Source of the DNA: an uncultured Verrucomicrobiales bacterium
GTDB lineage: Bacteria; Verrucomicrobiota; Verrucomicrobiia; Limisphaerales; JAYPXF01
Assembly (NCBI GenBank): GCA_937893495.1
Contig: CALBIE010000823.1
Span: 1 to 32,565, forward strand
Reading direction: 5' to 3'
DNA: 32,565 bases
Shown: positions 1-9,148 of the stretch, one piece after another
Layout: every line of letters starts with the position of its first letter
How positions within the stretch are numbered: the first letter of the stretch is position 1
Translations under genes and position numbers: made by a program
Notes under the pieces: generated by a model
What the model saw: the letters and a program-made list of their open reading frames with translations, nothing else
The model's database searches: none
Told to the model about the DNA's origin: nothing

Positions 1-2
1 AC

Positions 3-851
3 GGGCTGGCCATCGGGGATTGGTATGACGTTCGCACGTATTTCAACGAGGGGTTCGTCGAGGGCTACCAGGTCGGCGCGGTCAACGTGGGCGAGGCGCT
101 TGCGGACCTGGTCAAGTCGCCGTATTACGCGGCGGAATCGGGCGGGCAGGTGCTCGGTTATCTGTCCACGGCCTACGGGCGCGAGCAGTTCTCATTGTAT
201 CTGGATCAGGCGACGGTGCTGATCGGGCGCTTCCGCGAGGATGAATGCTTCCGCAAGGCGATCCTGAGCGAACTGGGCGAGGAATTCCGGGAGTATTTCA
301 CCGATCCGGAGAAGCTCAGCCGGTTGCTGGCGGACATCGGGGTGACGGCGGCCACGGGTGGACTGGGCCTGGCGAGCAGCGGGCTTAACGGCGTGGGCAA
401 GCTGGGCAAATTGGCCAGGTTGCTGGAGCGGTTCTTGCCGGATGACGACACGATCTCCTCAGCGATGACGGGGCGGCGAGCTCCGGGAAAAATACTCGGG
501 CTGTCGGAACTCCAACGGATTCAGGTAGGCCTTGAGCGCAGGGGCGCGAGATTCGTACCCAACGCAGACCATTTAATTGATAGATACGGTAAAAACAAAG
601 TTGCTTTACACGTTATTGAAGACGGCGATGAATACATTTATACAAGAAAAAATGCTACGCGAAGCGAACTGTTTCACGAGATTAGGCATCATGTTCAGTT
701 CCGTCGCGAGGCAGGGGGAAATCAGGCTGCGTGGAACAAGATTTCTGAAGAGGCCAAAGAACGTTTTGTCTTGAGGTATATGCTACAACAAAAGTGGTTG
801 ACAGACGGAGAACGGAAACAAGCAATACGGCAAGTTACACAATTTCGCTAG
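3..851 (+). CDS. C-terminal part of a polymorphic-toxin-like protein with a zincin-like (HExxH) toxin tip; 5' end outside window
   Basis: Frame is open from the window edge (GLAIGDWYDVRTYFNEGFVEGYQVGAVNVGEAL...). The C-terminal region contains SELFHEIRHHVQF (HExxH). Base composition becomes AT-richer from about 550, as is common for exchangeable toxin tips. A small ORF follows directly. Confidence 0.65.
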   Translation, partial: GLAIGDWYDVRTYFNEGFVEGYQVGAVNVGEALADLVKSPYYAAESGGQVLGYLSTAYGREQFSLYLDQATVLIGRFREDECFRKAILSELGEEFREYFTDPEKLSRLLADIGVTAATGGLGLASSGLNGVGKLGKLARLLERFLPDDDTISSAMTGRRAPGKILGLSELQRIQVGLERRGARFVPNADHLIDRYGKNKVALHVIEDGDEYIYTRKNATRSELFHEIRHHVQFRREAGGNQAAWNKISEEAKERFVLRYMLQQKWLTDGERKQAIRQVTQFR

Positions 852-878
852 CATGACCGCGATACAATATTCTTGATT

Positions 879-1133
879 ATGATAAGTGAATCAGAGGCAG
901 TTGAACTGGCGACGCGCTACGTAGAGTTGGACGGACAAAGACATGGTCCCCTGATGGCAGTCAATTTGGAATCGGCTTTTTTGGAAGAGTTCGAAATGAG
1001 AACAGACAATGATCGATGGATTGTGGTGTTTGAAGGACTTCCGACGACGCCTGGATTGACTGTTACTCCAAATAGGATTTCCGTGTTAGTTGATGTATCG
1101 ACTGGGAATGCAGAATATGACGTGGTGCTGTGA
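879..1133 (+). CDS. Small protein, candidate cognate immunity protein (Imm35/YrhB-like appearance)
   Basis: About 84-aa acidic ORF 27 bp after the toxin stop: MISESEAVELATRYVE...DRWIVVFEGLP...RISVLVDVSTGNAEYDVVL. Position and size fit an immunity gene. ATG at 879 preferred over the upstream TTG. Confidence 0.5.
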   Translation: MISESEAVELATRYVELDGQRHGPLMAVNLESAFLEEFEMRTDNDRWIVVFEGLPTTPGLTVTPNRISVLVDVSTGNAEYDVVL

Positions 1134-1434
1134 GCGAGAACTCGTAGTGTCGAAATATTCGGATACAGAAAAGGGGTCTGTGGTGTGGCGCTTGATTGAC
1201 GGGGAAGGAGCGGAGGCAAAGTCGTTCTTTTGTTTCCTCGCGACAGTCGGCAACATTCGGTTGTGACAAGCGCTCGGGCAGTGATGCGGTTGGTCTTGCC
1301 GATTCTTCGGCTGACGGTTTGCGTTGCCCTCCTTCAAGCGAATGCCTGGGGAGACTTTTCGCGCAACGGACATTGGTTCACCTGTAGCCCCACGTCTGTC
1401 AATTCATTGATACAGCCGGATTACTTCATTGACC

Positions 1435-1466
1435 AAAAAACCCGCACCGGCAGGGCCGATGCGGGT
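1435..1466 (-). terminator. Rho-independent terminator (outer copy)
   Basis: Minus strand: ACCCGCATCGGCCCTGCCGGTGCGGGTTTTTTGG, a GC stem followed by a T-run. Confidence 0.8.
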
Positions 1467-1487
1467 GCTCTGTTCCGGCACAGCCGG

Positions 1488-1538
1488 TCAAATGTATTCG
1501 TTGATGAGGTTCTCGAGGAATTCCTGGCGGCCACTCTG
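1488..1538 (-). pseudogene. Remnant of the 3' end of a second xylA (last 16 codons plus stop)
   Basis: Reverse complement encodes [16 protein letters not shown], identical in protein to the end of the xylA at 2399-3712. Confidence 0.8.
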
Positions 1539-1539
1539 G

Positions 1540-1929
1540 TCAGACGGTCCACTCGATGCGCGCCAGGGAGTGGCGTTTGCACCGCCAATAATCAATTCCG
1601 CCCTGATGCACCCGGGCCGCCACTCCCATGCGCTTTGCCGCCGTGTCAAACGAAGAGTGTCTCAAGAATTCCCGGACGTACCGGGCAGCCGCCCCGTCGA
1701 ACACATCCAGCCAAACAAGGCAGTAGGCCGGATGCGCAAGCCGCTGGCGGAAAAAATCACGGTCATGCGTGAACAGGGTGGCGTGCTTCAATCGATGCAA
1801 CAGAGGAATGATGTCCGGATCCTGAATGCCGGAAGGTGCGAAGTCTTCGATCAGAAAGCGGCAGGGCACCCGCCACCGCCGCAATTGTTGTCCTTGATCG
1901 TGCCGGATGTTTTCATCCAGCAGATTCAT
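1540..1929 (-). CDS. DUF5615-like PIN-fold toxin (VapC-like)
   Basis: MNLLDENIRHDQ...LFTHDRDFFRQR... has the acidic DEN and THDRDF motifs of Mut7-C/DUF5615 PIN-like proteins. Start overlaps the upstream antitoxin stop (ATGA). Confidence 0.7.
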   Translation of the reverse strand: MNLLDENIRHDQGQQLRRWRVPCRFLIEDFAPSGIQDPDIIPLLHRLKHATLFTHDRDFFRQRLAHPAYCLVWLDVFDGAAARYVREFLRHSSFDTAAKRMGVAARVHQGGIDYWRCKRHSLARIEWTV

Positions 1930-2204
1930 GCGACGGCCGGCGTTTCTTCCGGGTGACGCAATTGTCCGCAATCATCCAGAAGCGAAAGCCGGGCCAACTG
2001 CACGCTCTCGGCAATGGCAGCACGGGTTACCTTGCCTCCCCAGGCCTTCTCGATTTCGGCCGGCGTCATGCCCTGCGCCAATTCGTCGAGCACCTGCCAG
2101 ACCATAATCCGCGTACCCTTGAACGTGGGTTTGCCATGACAAATGTCGGGGTCGGCGACCACATACTGTCCGAGTTCACAACGTTGTTTCGGGCCGTTCT
2201 TCAC
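1926..2204 (-). CDS. DUF433-family antitoxin-like protein
   Basis: YVVADPDICHGKPTFKGTRIMVWQVLDELAQGMTPAEIE...: classic DUF433 pattern (DPxICxGKPxxxGTRI). Overlaps the PIN-like ORF by 4 nt. Confidence 0.85.
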   Translation of the reverse strand: MKNGPKQRCELGQYVVADPDICHGKPTFKGTRIMVWQVLDELAQGMTPAEIEKAWGGKVTRAAIAESVQLARLSLLDDCGQLRHPEETPAVA

Positions 2205-2346
2205 GGAACGAATTTATTGTCAGGAGGCCGAAAATGCAAGCGGGCGGTTGCAATTCAGGCTTCAAACAAGCCGCTCCCAACACCGGTCTGTAGCGAAGCA
2301 GCGAATTGGCGAGGAATTCCGGGATCACTTCACCGGTTCACAACGC

Positions 2347-2377
2347 AAAAAACCCGCACCGGCGAGCCGATGCGGGT
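2347..2377 (-). terminator. Rho-independent terminator of xylA
   Basis: Minus strand: AACCCGCATCGGCTCGCCGGTGCGGGTTTTTTGCG, 22 nt past the xylA stop. Confidence 0.85.
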
Positions 2378-2398
2378 TCCGTGTTAGCGCGCAGCCCG

Positions 2399-3712
2399 TC
2401 AAATGTATTCGTTGATGAGATTCTCGAGAAATTCCTGACGACCGCTCTGGAGTTTCGGTTCGCCTTTCTTGATGATGTATTTTTCGAGTTCGCGGAAGTT
2501 GGTCTTCCCATTCTCAATCTTCTCGCCGATGCCAGAATCCCACGTGCTGTAGCGCTGCTTCACGAAGTCTGCCAGGCGGCCGTCCTTGCGGATGGCGGCC
2601 GCAATCTTCAGGCCGCGGGCGAAGGCATCCATGCCGCCGATGTGCGCGTGGAACAGGTCCACCGGTTCGAAGCTTTCGCGACGCACCTTGGCGTCGAAGT
2701 TCACGCCGCCGGTCTTGAAGCCTCCATACTTCATCAGGCTCAACATGCATTGCGTGGTGAGGTAGATGCTGGTCGGGAACTGGTCGGTATCCCAGCCCAG
2801 CAATTCGTCACCCGTGTTCGCGTCGATGGATCCCAGCGCATCGGATGAACCCGCCACTTCCATTTCGTGCTGCATGGTGTGGCCGGCCAGTGTCGCGTGA
2901 TTGGTTTCCAGATTCAGCTTGAGATGATTCTTCAGGCCGTAGGCGCGCAAGAAGTTCAGGCACGCCGCCGCATCGGAATCGTATTGATGCTTGGTCGGTT
3001 CCTTCGGCTTGGGCTCGATGTAGAACTGACCCTTGAAGCCGATCTTCTTCTTGTAATCGACCGCCATGTGCAGGAACTGCGCGAGGTGATCCACTTCGCG
3101 GCCGAGGTCCGTGTTCCACAAGGTCGAGTAACCCTCGCGACCGCCCCAGAAGGTGTAGCCTTCGCCGCCCAGTTCCTTCGTGACTTCCAGTGCCTTTTTT
3201 ACCTGGGCCGCTGCGTAGGCGAATGCGTCGGCATTGCAGCTCGTCGCGGCACCGTGCATGTAGCGCGGATTTGCAAACAGACACGCGGTGCCCCACAACA
3301 ATTTGATGCCGGTGCGCTGCTGTTCCTCCTTGAGCACTTTGACGACGGCGTCGAAGTTTTTGTTGCTCTGCGCCAGCGTGCGGCCTTCTGGTGCGACGTC
3401 GCGATCGTGAAACGCGTAGTATGGGTTGCCAAGCTTCTCCATGAACTCGAACGCGACCCTTGCACGATTCTCGGCGTTCTTGACCGAGTCCGTGCCGTCA
3501 TCCCACGGGCGCACTGCAGTACCCGCGCCGAACGGATCGCTGAGCGGATTCCGAAAAGTATGCCAATAGACCACCGAAAACCGCAGATGATCCTTCATCG
3601 TCTTGCCTTCGACGACCTCGCTTTCGTTGTAGTGCTTGAAAGCCAGGGGATTACGGGAGTCCGGACCGTCGAACTGGATCTTCTTGATTTTGGGGAATGC
3701 TGCTTTGGCCAT
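2399..3712 (-). CDS. xylA: Xylose isomerase
   Basis: [29 protein letters not shown]...; motifs [56 protein letters not shown] are diagnostic of XylA. Confidence 0.95.
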   Translation of the reverse strand: MAKAAFPKIKKIQFDGPDSRNPLAFKHYNESEVVEGKTMKDHLRFSVVYWHTFRNPLSDPFGAGTAVRPWDDGTDSVKNAENRARVAFEFMEKLGNPYYAFHDRDVAPEGRTLAQSNKNFDAVVKVLKEEQQRTGIKLLWGTACLFANPRYMHGAATSCNADAFAYAAAQVKKALEVTKELGGEGYTFWGGREGYSTLWNTDLGREVDHLAQFLHMAVDYKKKIGFKGQFYIEPKPKEPTKHQYDSDAAACLNFLRAYGLKNHLKLNLETNHATLAGHTMQHEMEVAGSSDALGSIDANTGDELLGWDTDQFPTSIYLTTQCMLSLMKYGGFKTGGVNFDAKVRRESFEPVDLFHAHIGGMDAFARGLKIAAAIRKDGRLADFVKQRYSTWDSGIGEKIENGKTNFRELEKYIIKKGEPKLQSGRQEFLENLINEYI

Positions 3713-3821
3713 AGTAATTCTTTCGTTTAAAAACGGTCCGGTTTTGCTAAAGGAAAGGCGTGTCCCGCGCAAGCCTGAAAGGGGCTGGCACTGTAATGAG
3801 CGGTCGAAAAACGACCCACCG

Positions 3822-3898
3822 GGAGCAGCCGACGTAAGGAGGTTCGTTTATCTTCTGATAGGCCGAAGGTGTGTGAGCCTCCTCACGTCGGCTGCTAC
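3822..3898. repeat. Palindromic repeat, family A copy 1
   Basis: GGAGCAGCCGACGTAAGGAGG ... CCTCCTCACGTCGGCTGCTAC inverted arms; relatives at 5877 and 15261. Confidence 0.85.
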
Positions 3899-3983
3899 GA
3901 CTACAGTTTTACGAACGAGCCGTCGCTCTCCTGACCCGCCCTGGTGAGATGTCTTGCGTTGAGGCACACGCAATGATTAGCTC

Positions 3984-4409
3984 ATGCCAATCTGGGGCGT
4001 GCCGATGAACAAGAATCAGCCAATTGCGGACGATGGACCAACGGCGAATACCGTGGTGTTACCCGGAATGAAGTTTTGTCCATTCATGCTGGCCGGTCCC
4101 GCCGCAGTCGTTCTGCCTTTCTGCGTCCTCGGGTTGATTACTCTTCCCAGGTTGAAGGAGATATTCGCGGATGTGTTTGGTAAGGAATCTTTGCCGTTAG
4201 GCACCAGGGTTCTGGTCGACTTTGGCGCAGTCGGACTGATTGGCAGCGGCCTGGTGTGCGGATTGTTGCTTTTGCTGGGACAGATGCTTCCGCGAGGCAG
4301 ATGTTTTTTGGTGAGTGGGTTTATTTTGGTAATGCTGGTGATGATAATTGTCATGTGGGGTTTGTACGAGCCGATTGTTATCCTGAGGCAAAAGGTTTCC
4401 GTCGATTAA
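3984..4409 (+). CDS. Hypothetical membrane protein
   Basis: 141-aa ORF with three hydrophobic segments; no family recognised. Confidence 0.5.
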   Translation: MPIWGVPMNKNQPIADDGPTANTVVLPGMKFCPFMLAGPAAVVLPFCVLGLITLPRLKEIFADVFGKESLPLGTRVLVDFGAVGLIGSGLVCGLLLLLGQMLPRGRCFLVSGFILVMLVMIIVMWGLYEPIVILRQKVSVD

Positions 4410-4484
4410 GCGGTTCGACAGGCGAACCGACCATTGCAGAGACCGTTTCGGACACCGCGTGGCCTACTTGGTTGAACACTTTTC

Positions 4485-5021
4485 ATGACTATCTGGGATG
4501 CTTTGGGAAGACTGTTGAGCGAGGATTTCAAACCGAAGTATCTGTTTCGGCCCGAACGCGCAGCGGACGATCTTCAGGCGGGCAGGTTTTCCGCCGGGGA
4601 AAAGTTCGCCTATTTTTTCCTGTGGCTGACGATGATTTATGGGCAGACGCTATTTCGCCACTGGCTGTACTCCGGTCCGGAACCCCGATCAGATTATCCC
4701 ACCATTGCAATCCTGATTCAGGACTGGGTTGGTGGAATGATTATTCTCGCCGGCTACCTGCTTGCGTTCGTTGCCAATCAGCGCGGCGACGGGAAGGACT
4801 TTATCGAACGTTCGGTCATTCTTTCAATTCCCGTATGGTTCAACACTGGCCTTTTGTATTTCCCAATCATTCTGTTTATCGTCATCCTGGAAGAAACCCT
4901 GAAGATGTCGATGACATGGACCAATGTCGCGGTGCATGTCACGGCCTGCCTCGTCGTTTCCCGGCGTCTCCGTTTCGCGATGAAACTTGCATCCGAATCG
5001 CCGGGATCAGAAAATAACTGA
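4485..5021 (+). CDS. Hypothetical membrane protein
   Basis: 178-aa ORF with several hydrophobic segments. Preferred over the overlapping 4256-5017 ORF, which looks compositionally non-coding. Confidence 0.55.
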   Translation: MTIWDALGRLLSEDFKPKYLFRPERAADDLQAGRFSAGEKFAYFFLWLTMIYGQTLFRHWLYSGPEPRSDYPTIAILIQDWVGGMIILAGYLLAFVANQRGDGKDFIERSVILSIPVWFNTGLLYFPIILFIVILEETLKMSMTWTNVAVHVTACLVVSRRLRFAMKLASESPGSENN

Positions 5022-5026
5022 AACTT

Positions 5027-5848
5027 ATGATTCAATCTTTGACGGCCTTACTCCTTGCTTTGCTTGTTAACGGCTTGTCTGCGAATCTTGCCGCCGTGGA
5101 AATCGTCGCCCATCGCGGAGCCTCGCACGACGCCCCGGAGAACACTCTGGCCTCCATCAACCTCGCGTGGCGGCAGAATGCCGGCGCGGTGGAACTGGAT
5201 GTGATGCTCTCAAGTGACGGTCGCATCGTGGTGATTCACGACAAGGATTTGAAACGACTGGCGGGTGTGGACGGCAAAGTCGTCGAAAAATCTTTCGACG
5301 AATTGCGCCAGCTTGACGTTGGCGAGTGGAAAGGCGCGCGATGGAAAGGTGAGCAGATGCCCACGCTCGGCGAAGTACTGGCCACCATTCCCGAAGGCAG
5401 GCGGATGTTTGTCGAATTGAAGACCGGGCCCGAGATTGTTCCCGCGTTGCAACGGGCCATCAAGGCATCGGGCAAGCGGGCGAAACAAATCGTCATCATC
5501 AGTTTCAGTCTCGCTGCCTGCGCCGCCTCGAAGAAGGCGTTGCCGGAACATGAGGTCGCCTTGATCAGCGGATTCAAAACGCGTGATGGCAAGTCGTCGC
5601 CGACCATCGCAACTTTAATACGCAATGCGAAGAAAGCTGGACTGGATGGCCTGGATCTGGACGCTCGGGGTCCGTTGACGGATGACGCCGCGAAACGAAT
5701 CCGGAAGGCCGGGCTGAAGTTCTACGTCTGGACGGTGGACGATCCGAAGCGGGCGAAGGAGCTGCAACGCATTGGAGTCGATGGCATCACCACCAATCGC
5801 CCCGGCTGGATGCGGGAGCAGTTGGGGGTGGTGAAGGACGGTCGCTGA
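5027..5848 (+). CDS. Secreted glycerophosphodiester phosphodiesterase (GDPD family)
   Basis: Signal-like N-terminus then EIVAHRGASHDAPENTLASINLAW...ELDVMLSSDGRIVVIHD, the GDPD signature; C-terminal FYVWTVDD...GVDGITTNRP. Confidence 0.93.
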   Translation: MIQSLTALLLALLVNGLSANLAAVEIVAHRGASHDAPENTLASINLAWRQNAGAVELDVMLSSDGRIVVIHDKDLKRLAGVDGKVVEKSFDELRQLDVGEWKGARWKGEQMPTLGEVLATIPEGRRMFVELKTGPEIVPALQRAIKASGKRAKQIVIISFSLAACAASKKALPEHEVALISGFKTRDGKSSPTIATLIRNAKKAGLDGLDLDARGPLTDDAAKRIRKAGLKFYVWTVDDPKRAKELQRIGVDGITTNRPGWMREQLGVVKDGR

Positions 5849-5876
5849 TCGGATATAGGGGCGATTTCAAAGCCCC

Positions 5877-5941
5877 GTAGCAGCCGAGGTGACGAGGCTC
5901 AAACTTCATTAAGATCAGAGCCTCCTCACGTCGGCTGCTAC
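5877..5941. repeat. Palindromic repeat, family A copy 2
   Basis: 65 nt: GTAGCAGCCGAGGTGACGAGGCTCAAACTTCATTAAGATCAGAGCCTCCTCACGTCGGCTGCTAC. Confidence 0.92.
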
Positions 5942-5975
5942 CAATAATGCAATTTCCCGCTGTCATTGTGCGGCT

Positions 5976-7568
5976 TCAACGCACCCGCTTTTCGAGGCCG
6001 GCCCAGAAGCGTTCGCGCAGCACGGTTTTCTGAACTTTTCCAGTCGCAGTCCTTGGCAGCGCATCGGTGAATTCCACCGAAGCCGGGCATTTGAAATGAG
6101 CAAGATTCTCGCGGCAGAAGGCGATCAACTCCGCCTCAGTCGCCTCGATTCCGTTCTTCAGAACGATGATTGCTTTCGGTGCTTCCCCCCACTTTTCATG
6201 CGGGACGGCGATGATTGCCGCTTCAAGAACCGCCGGGTGTTTGTAGAGGACACCCTCGACTTCGATGGACGAGATGTTTTCGCCGCCGGAGATGATCAGA
6301 TCCTTCATCCGATCCACAACCTCGATATACCCGTCGCTGTCAATCGTTGCGACGTCGCCCGTGTGAAACCAGCCATCGACAATGACCGCGTCCGTCGCTT
6401 CCGGTTGATTCCAATAGCCGGCCATGACGACGTTGCTTCGGGCGATCACTTCGCCGGTTTGAACTCCATCCGGTTTCACGTCGGTTCCCTGATCATCGAC
6501 GACCCGCAGGGCAACTCCAATCATCGGGTAACCGGAGCGGGTCTTGACGCGACATTTCTCGTCGTCGGACCAGTCTTGCATGTGCGGCTTCAGTTTGGAG
6601 ACCGTGAGGAAAGGCGATGTCTCCGTAAGCCCGTATACCTGAATCACCTCGCAATCAAACCGTTTTTGCAGTTCCTTGATGACTGCCATCGGGGGCGCTG
6701 ATCCGGCGGTTCCCACCCGGATGTTTCGTGGCACGGTTCGAGACGCGGAAACGGGGGCGTTGAGCAACATCGTGATCATCGTGGGAGCCAGGCACGTGAT
6801 GCTGATGGCTTCCTGATCGAGGAGATTGAACACGGCCTCCGGATCAAATTTCTTGAGAATGATCTGTGTTCCACCGACTGCGGTGAGGGCATAGGGAAGT
6901 CCCCATCCGTTGCAGTGAAACTGGGCCGTCACCTGAAGAAAACGATCGGTGTCGCGCAGACCGAACTCGATGATGGTGTTGATCGCATTCAGATAGATGT
7001 TTCGATGGGTGAGCATGACGCCCTTGGGTCTTCCCGTCGTGCCCGAGGTGTAGAGGAGGGCTGAGGTTTCGTTCTCATCAATTTCCACCGGAGCGGGCGC
7101 TTCAGGTTGCGCGGCGGAGAGCAGTTGCTCGTAGTCGATCCACGTTGACTCCGTCTGCCGACCGCTGTCAGCTATGAGAATGAAATGCTCCACCGATTTA
7201 AGTTTGCCGCGAATTGCATCGATCTGACCCGCAAGCCCTCCCTCGACGATCAGGGCCCTGGCCTTGCCGTGATTCAGGATGTATTCGAAATCTGAGGGCG
7301 TGAGCCGAAAGTTCATCGGCATGGTGATAAGGCCGATTTGCGGCGCGCCGAAAAACGCCTCAATCAGACGATGATCGTTCTGTGAGAGGATTGCCACGCG
7401 GTCGCCTTTCTTCAGTCCCAGCCCGAGCAGTGCGTTGGACCAGCGATTGACCCGGGCACCGAGCTGGTTGTAGGTGAGACGGTTCTCGCCGCACACGACG
7501 GCCTCTTTATTCCCATAAACTGCGAGCGCGCGATTCAGAAAGTCGGTTTCGTTGAGTGGAATTTGCAT
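5976..7568 (-). CDS. Acyl-CoA synthetase, AMP-binding (ANL superfamily)
   Basis: LLYTSGTTGRPKGVMLTHRN; VYGLTETSP; GWFHTGDVATIDSDGYIEVVDRMKDLIISGGENISS; TATGKVQK. Confidence 0.93.
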   Translation of the reverse strand: MQIPLNETDFLNRALAVYGNKEAVVCGENRLTYNQLGARVNRWSNALLGLGLKKGDRVAILSQNDHRLIEAFFGAPQIGLITMPMNFRLTPSDFEYILNHGKARALIVEGGLAGQIDAIRGKLKSVEHFILIADSGRQTESTWIDYEQLLSAAQPEAPAPVEIDENETSALLYTSGTTGRPKGVMLTHRNIYLNAINTIIEFGLRDTDRFLQVTAQFHCNGWGLPYALTAVGGTQIILKKFDPEAVFNLLDQEAISITCLAPTMITMLLNAPVSASRTVPRNIRVGTAGSAPPMAVIKELQKRFDCEVIQVYGLTETSPFLTVSKLKPHMQDWSDDEKCRVKTRSGYPMIGVALRVVDDQGTDVKPDGVQTGEVIARSNVVMAGYWNQPEATDAVIVDGWFHTGDVATIDSDGYIEVVDRMKDLIISGGENISSIEVEGVLYKHPAVLEAAIIAVPHEKWGEAPKAIIVLKNGIEATEAELIAFCRENLAHFKCPASVEFTDALPRTATGKVQKTVLRERFWAGLEKRVR

Positions 7569-7709
7569 GGCGTCTTCGAGGATTGATAAACGTCAGGGTA
7601 TCGCCCGGCAAGCCGGTATCCTATTGCGGGCGATGTTGAGTCGCGCCCGGTTGCGGGCAGAAGATGGTATCCAATCGGGTGCCCGTGAAAACGCGGCAGT
7701 TCGCAGTAC

Positions 7710-7817
7710 GGGAGCGCGGACTTTAGTCCGCTTCAATGTGGCCGGGCAAAACGCGTGAATCTGTCCGGAGATCGCGATTCCAAGAGCGGGCTGAAGCGGA
7801 ATGAATTCCGCGCCCCG
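7710..7817. repeat. Paired-hairpin (REPIN-like) element
   Basis: GGGAGCGCGGACTTTAGTCCGCTTCA ... CTGAAGCGGAATGAATTCCGCGCCCCGG: two inverted arms, each with its own hairpin (GCGGAC/GTCCGC and GCGGAAT/ATTCCGC). Confidence 0.8.
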
Positions 7818-7897
7818 GTTCGTAATGTGAATTGCCGGTGAAATCGTGACAATCCGCCGGGAACAAGTGAGACTCCGAAGACCGCTATTGAATTGCC

Positions 7898-9118
7898 ATG
7901 AGTGATACCCCGGAAAGTCGCACCCTCGCTTTTTACAATGGAACGGTCGTCCTGCCCGAATCAACGGTCGCAGATGCCGTCGTAGTTTGTCGCGATGGCC
8001 GTATCAGGGCCGTCGGTGCTGCGAGCGATACGTCCATTCCTGATGATACGGAACGAATCGACGCCGGCGGCGGTTTCATCGCTCCGGGTTTCGTTGACCA
8101 GCATGTTCACGGCGCGCTGGGTGCCGACTTCATGGACGGAACGACGGACGCGGTGAAGCTGGCGATTCGCGGCCACACGCGCTACGGCACGACAAGCATC
8201 TTTCCAACCACGACAACGGGGACACCGGAGTATCTGAATCGCATGTTGGATGCATGTGTGGCCGTGCGCGATTCGTGGAAGCCGGGTGACCATGCCCGCC
8301 TTGCCGGGGTGCATTGGTATGGCCCGTATTTCAGTTCAGACAAAGTCGGCGCGCATCCGTCCGGGTTCGAGCGGTTTCCTGACCCGGCCGAATACATCGC
8401 GGCTTTCGGTCTCGGCATCGTGCGAATTGCCACATGCGCCGCCGAATTGCCGGGAGCAGACGAATTCTATCGTGAAGCGCAACGCCGCGGCTTCCTCGCG
8501 ACTTGCGGTCACTCCAATGCCTCATATCAGGAAATGCAGCGCGGCTTCGACGCGGGACTGCGTCACGTGGATCATTTCTGGTGCGCCATGAGCAGCACGG
8601 CCAGCATCGGTCAGCGACTGGGCACACCGTATCAAGGCAGCATGGCGGAGTTTGTCATCATGAACGATGAGATGAGTACTGAAGTGCTGGCCGATGGGGA
8701 ACATCTCGCGCCGGAATTGCTCGAGTTTGCGTGGCGCTTCAAGGGTCCGAAACGTTTGTGTCTCGTGACCGACGCCAATCGTGCTGTCGATATGCCGAAG
8801 GGCGAGTATCTCATTGGACCTAAAGAGGCAGGCAAGCCATTTACCCATAACGGCCGAGTGGGAGTGGGTTCAAATGGCGGACTGGCCAGCACGGCGTTTG
8901 GCATGGATCACATGGTTCGCACAATGCTTGAACAGACATCCGCCAGCCTGTCTGACGTGATTCGCATGGCGAGCCTGACCCCGGCGGAGCGCATCGGGAT
9001 GGACAACGAAATCGGCAGTCTCGAAGTCAACAAACTCGCTGATGTTCAGATCCTTGACTCGGACCTGCGCACTCAGCGTGTCTTCATCGAAGGAGTGGAG
9101 TTCAAAACCGCGATTTGA
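7898..9118 (+). CDS. nagA: N-acetylglucosamine-6-phosphate deacetylase
   Basis: GGFIAPGFVDQHVHGALGADFMDGT; HLEGPY-like HWYGPY; GHSNA; HxxNAM-like HFWCAMSS; LVTDA; ASLTPAERIGMDNEIGSLEVNKLADVQILD. Confidence 0.88.
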   Translation: MSDTPESRTLAFYNGTVVLPESTVADAVVVCRDGRIRAVGAASDTSIPDDTERIDAGGGFIAPGFVDQHVHGALGADFMDGTTDAVKLAIRGHTRYGTTSIFPTTTTGTPEYLNRMLDACVAVRDSWKPGDHARLAGVHWYGPYFSSDKVGAHPSGFERFPDPAEYIAAFGLGIVRIATCAAELPGADEFYREAQRRGFLATCGHSNASYQEMQRGFDAGLRHVDHFWCAMSSTASIGQRLGTPYQGSMAEFVIMNDEMSTEVLADGEHLAPELLEFAWRFKGPKRLCLVTDANRAVDMPKGEYLIGPKEAGKPFTHNGRVGVGSNGGLASTAFGMDHMVRTMLEQTSASLSDVIRMASLTPAERIGMDNEIGSLEVNKLADVQILDSDLRTQRVFIEGVEFKTAI

Positions 9119-9148
9119 AACAGGGAAGCCTGTCTGGATGGCCGTCAA

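Noticed and set aside
1230-1956. Plus-strand ORFs 1230-1772 and 1429-1956
   Set aside because: They read through a terminator and antisense to the DUF5615-like gene; composition not coding-like.
2867-3730. 287-aa plus-strand ORF
   Set aside because: Antisense shadow of xylA.
4256-5017. 253-aa plus-strand ORF overlapping two membrane-protein ORFs
   Set aside because: Low-complexity, Arg/Cys-rich translation in the alternative frame; the 3984 and 4485 ORFs look far more protein-like.
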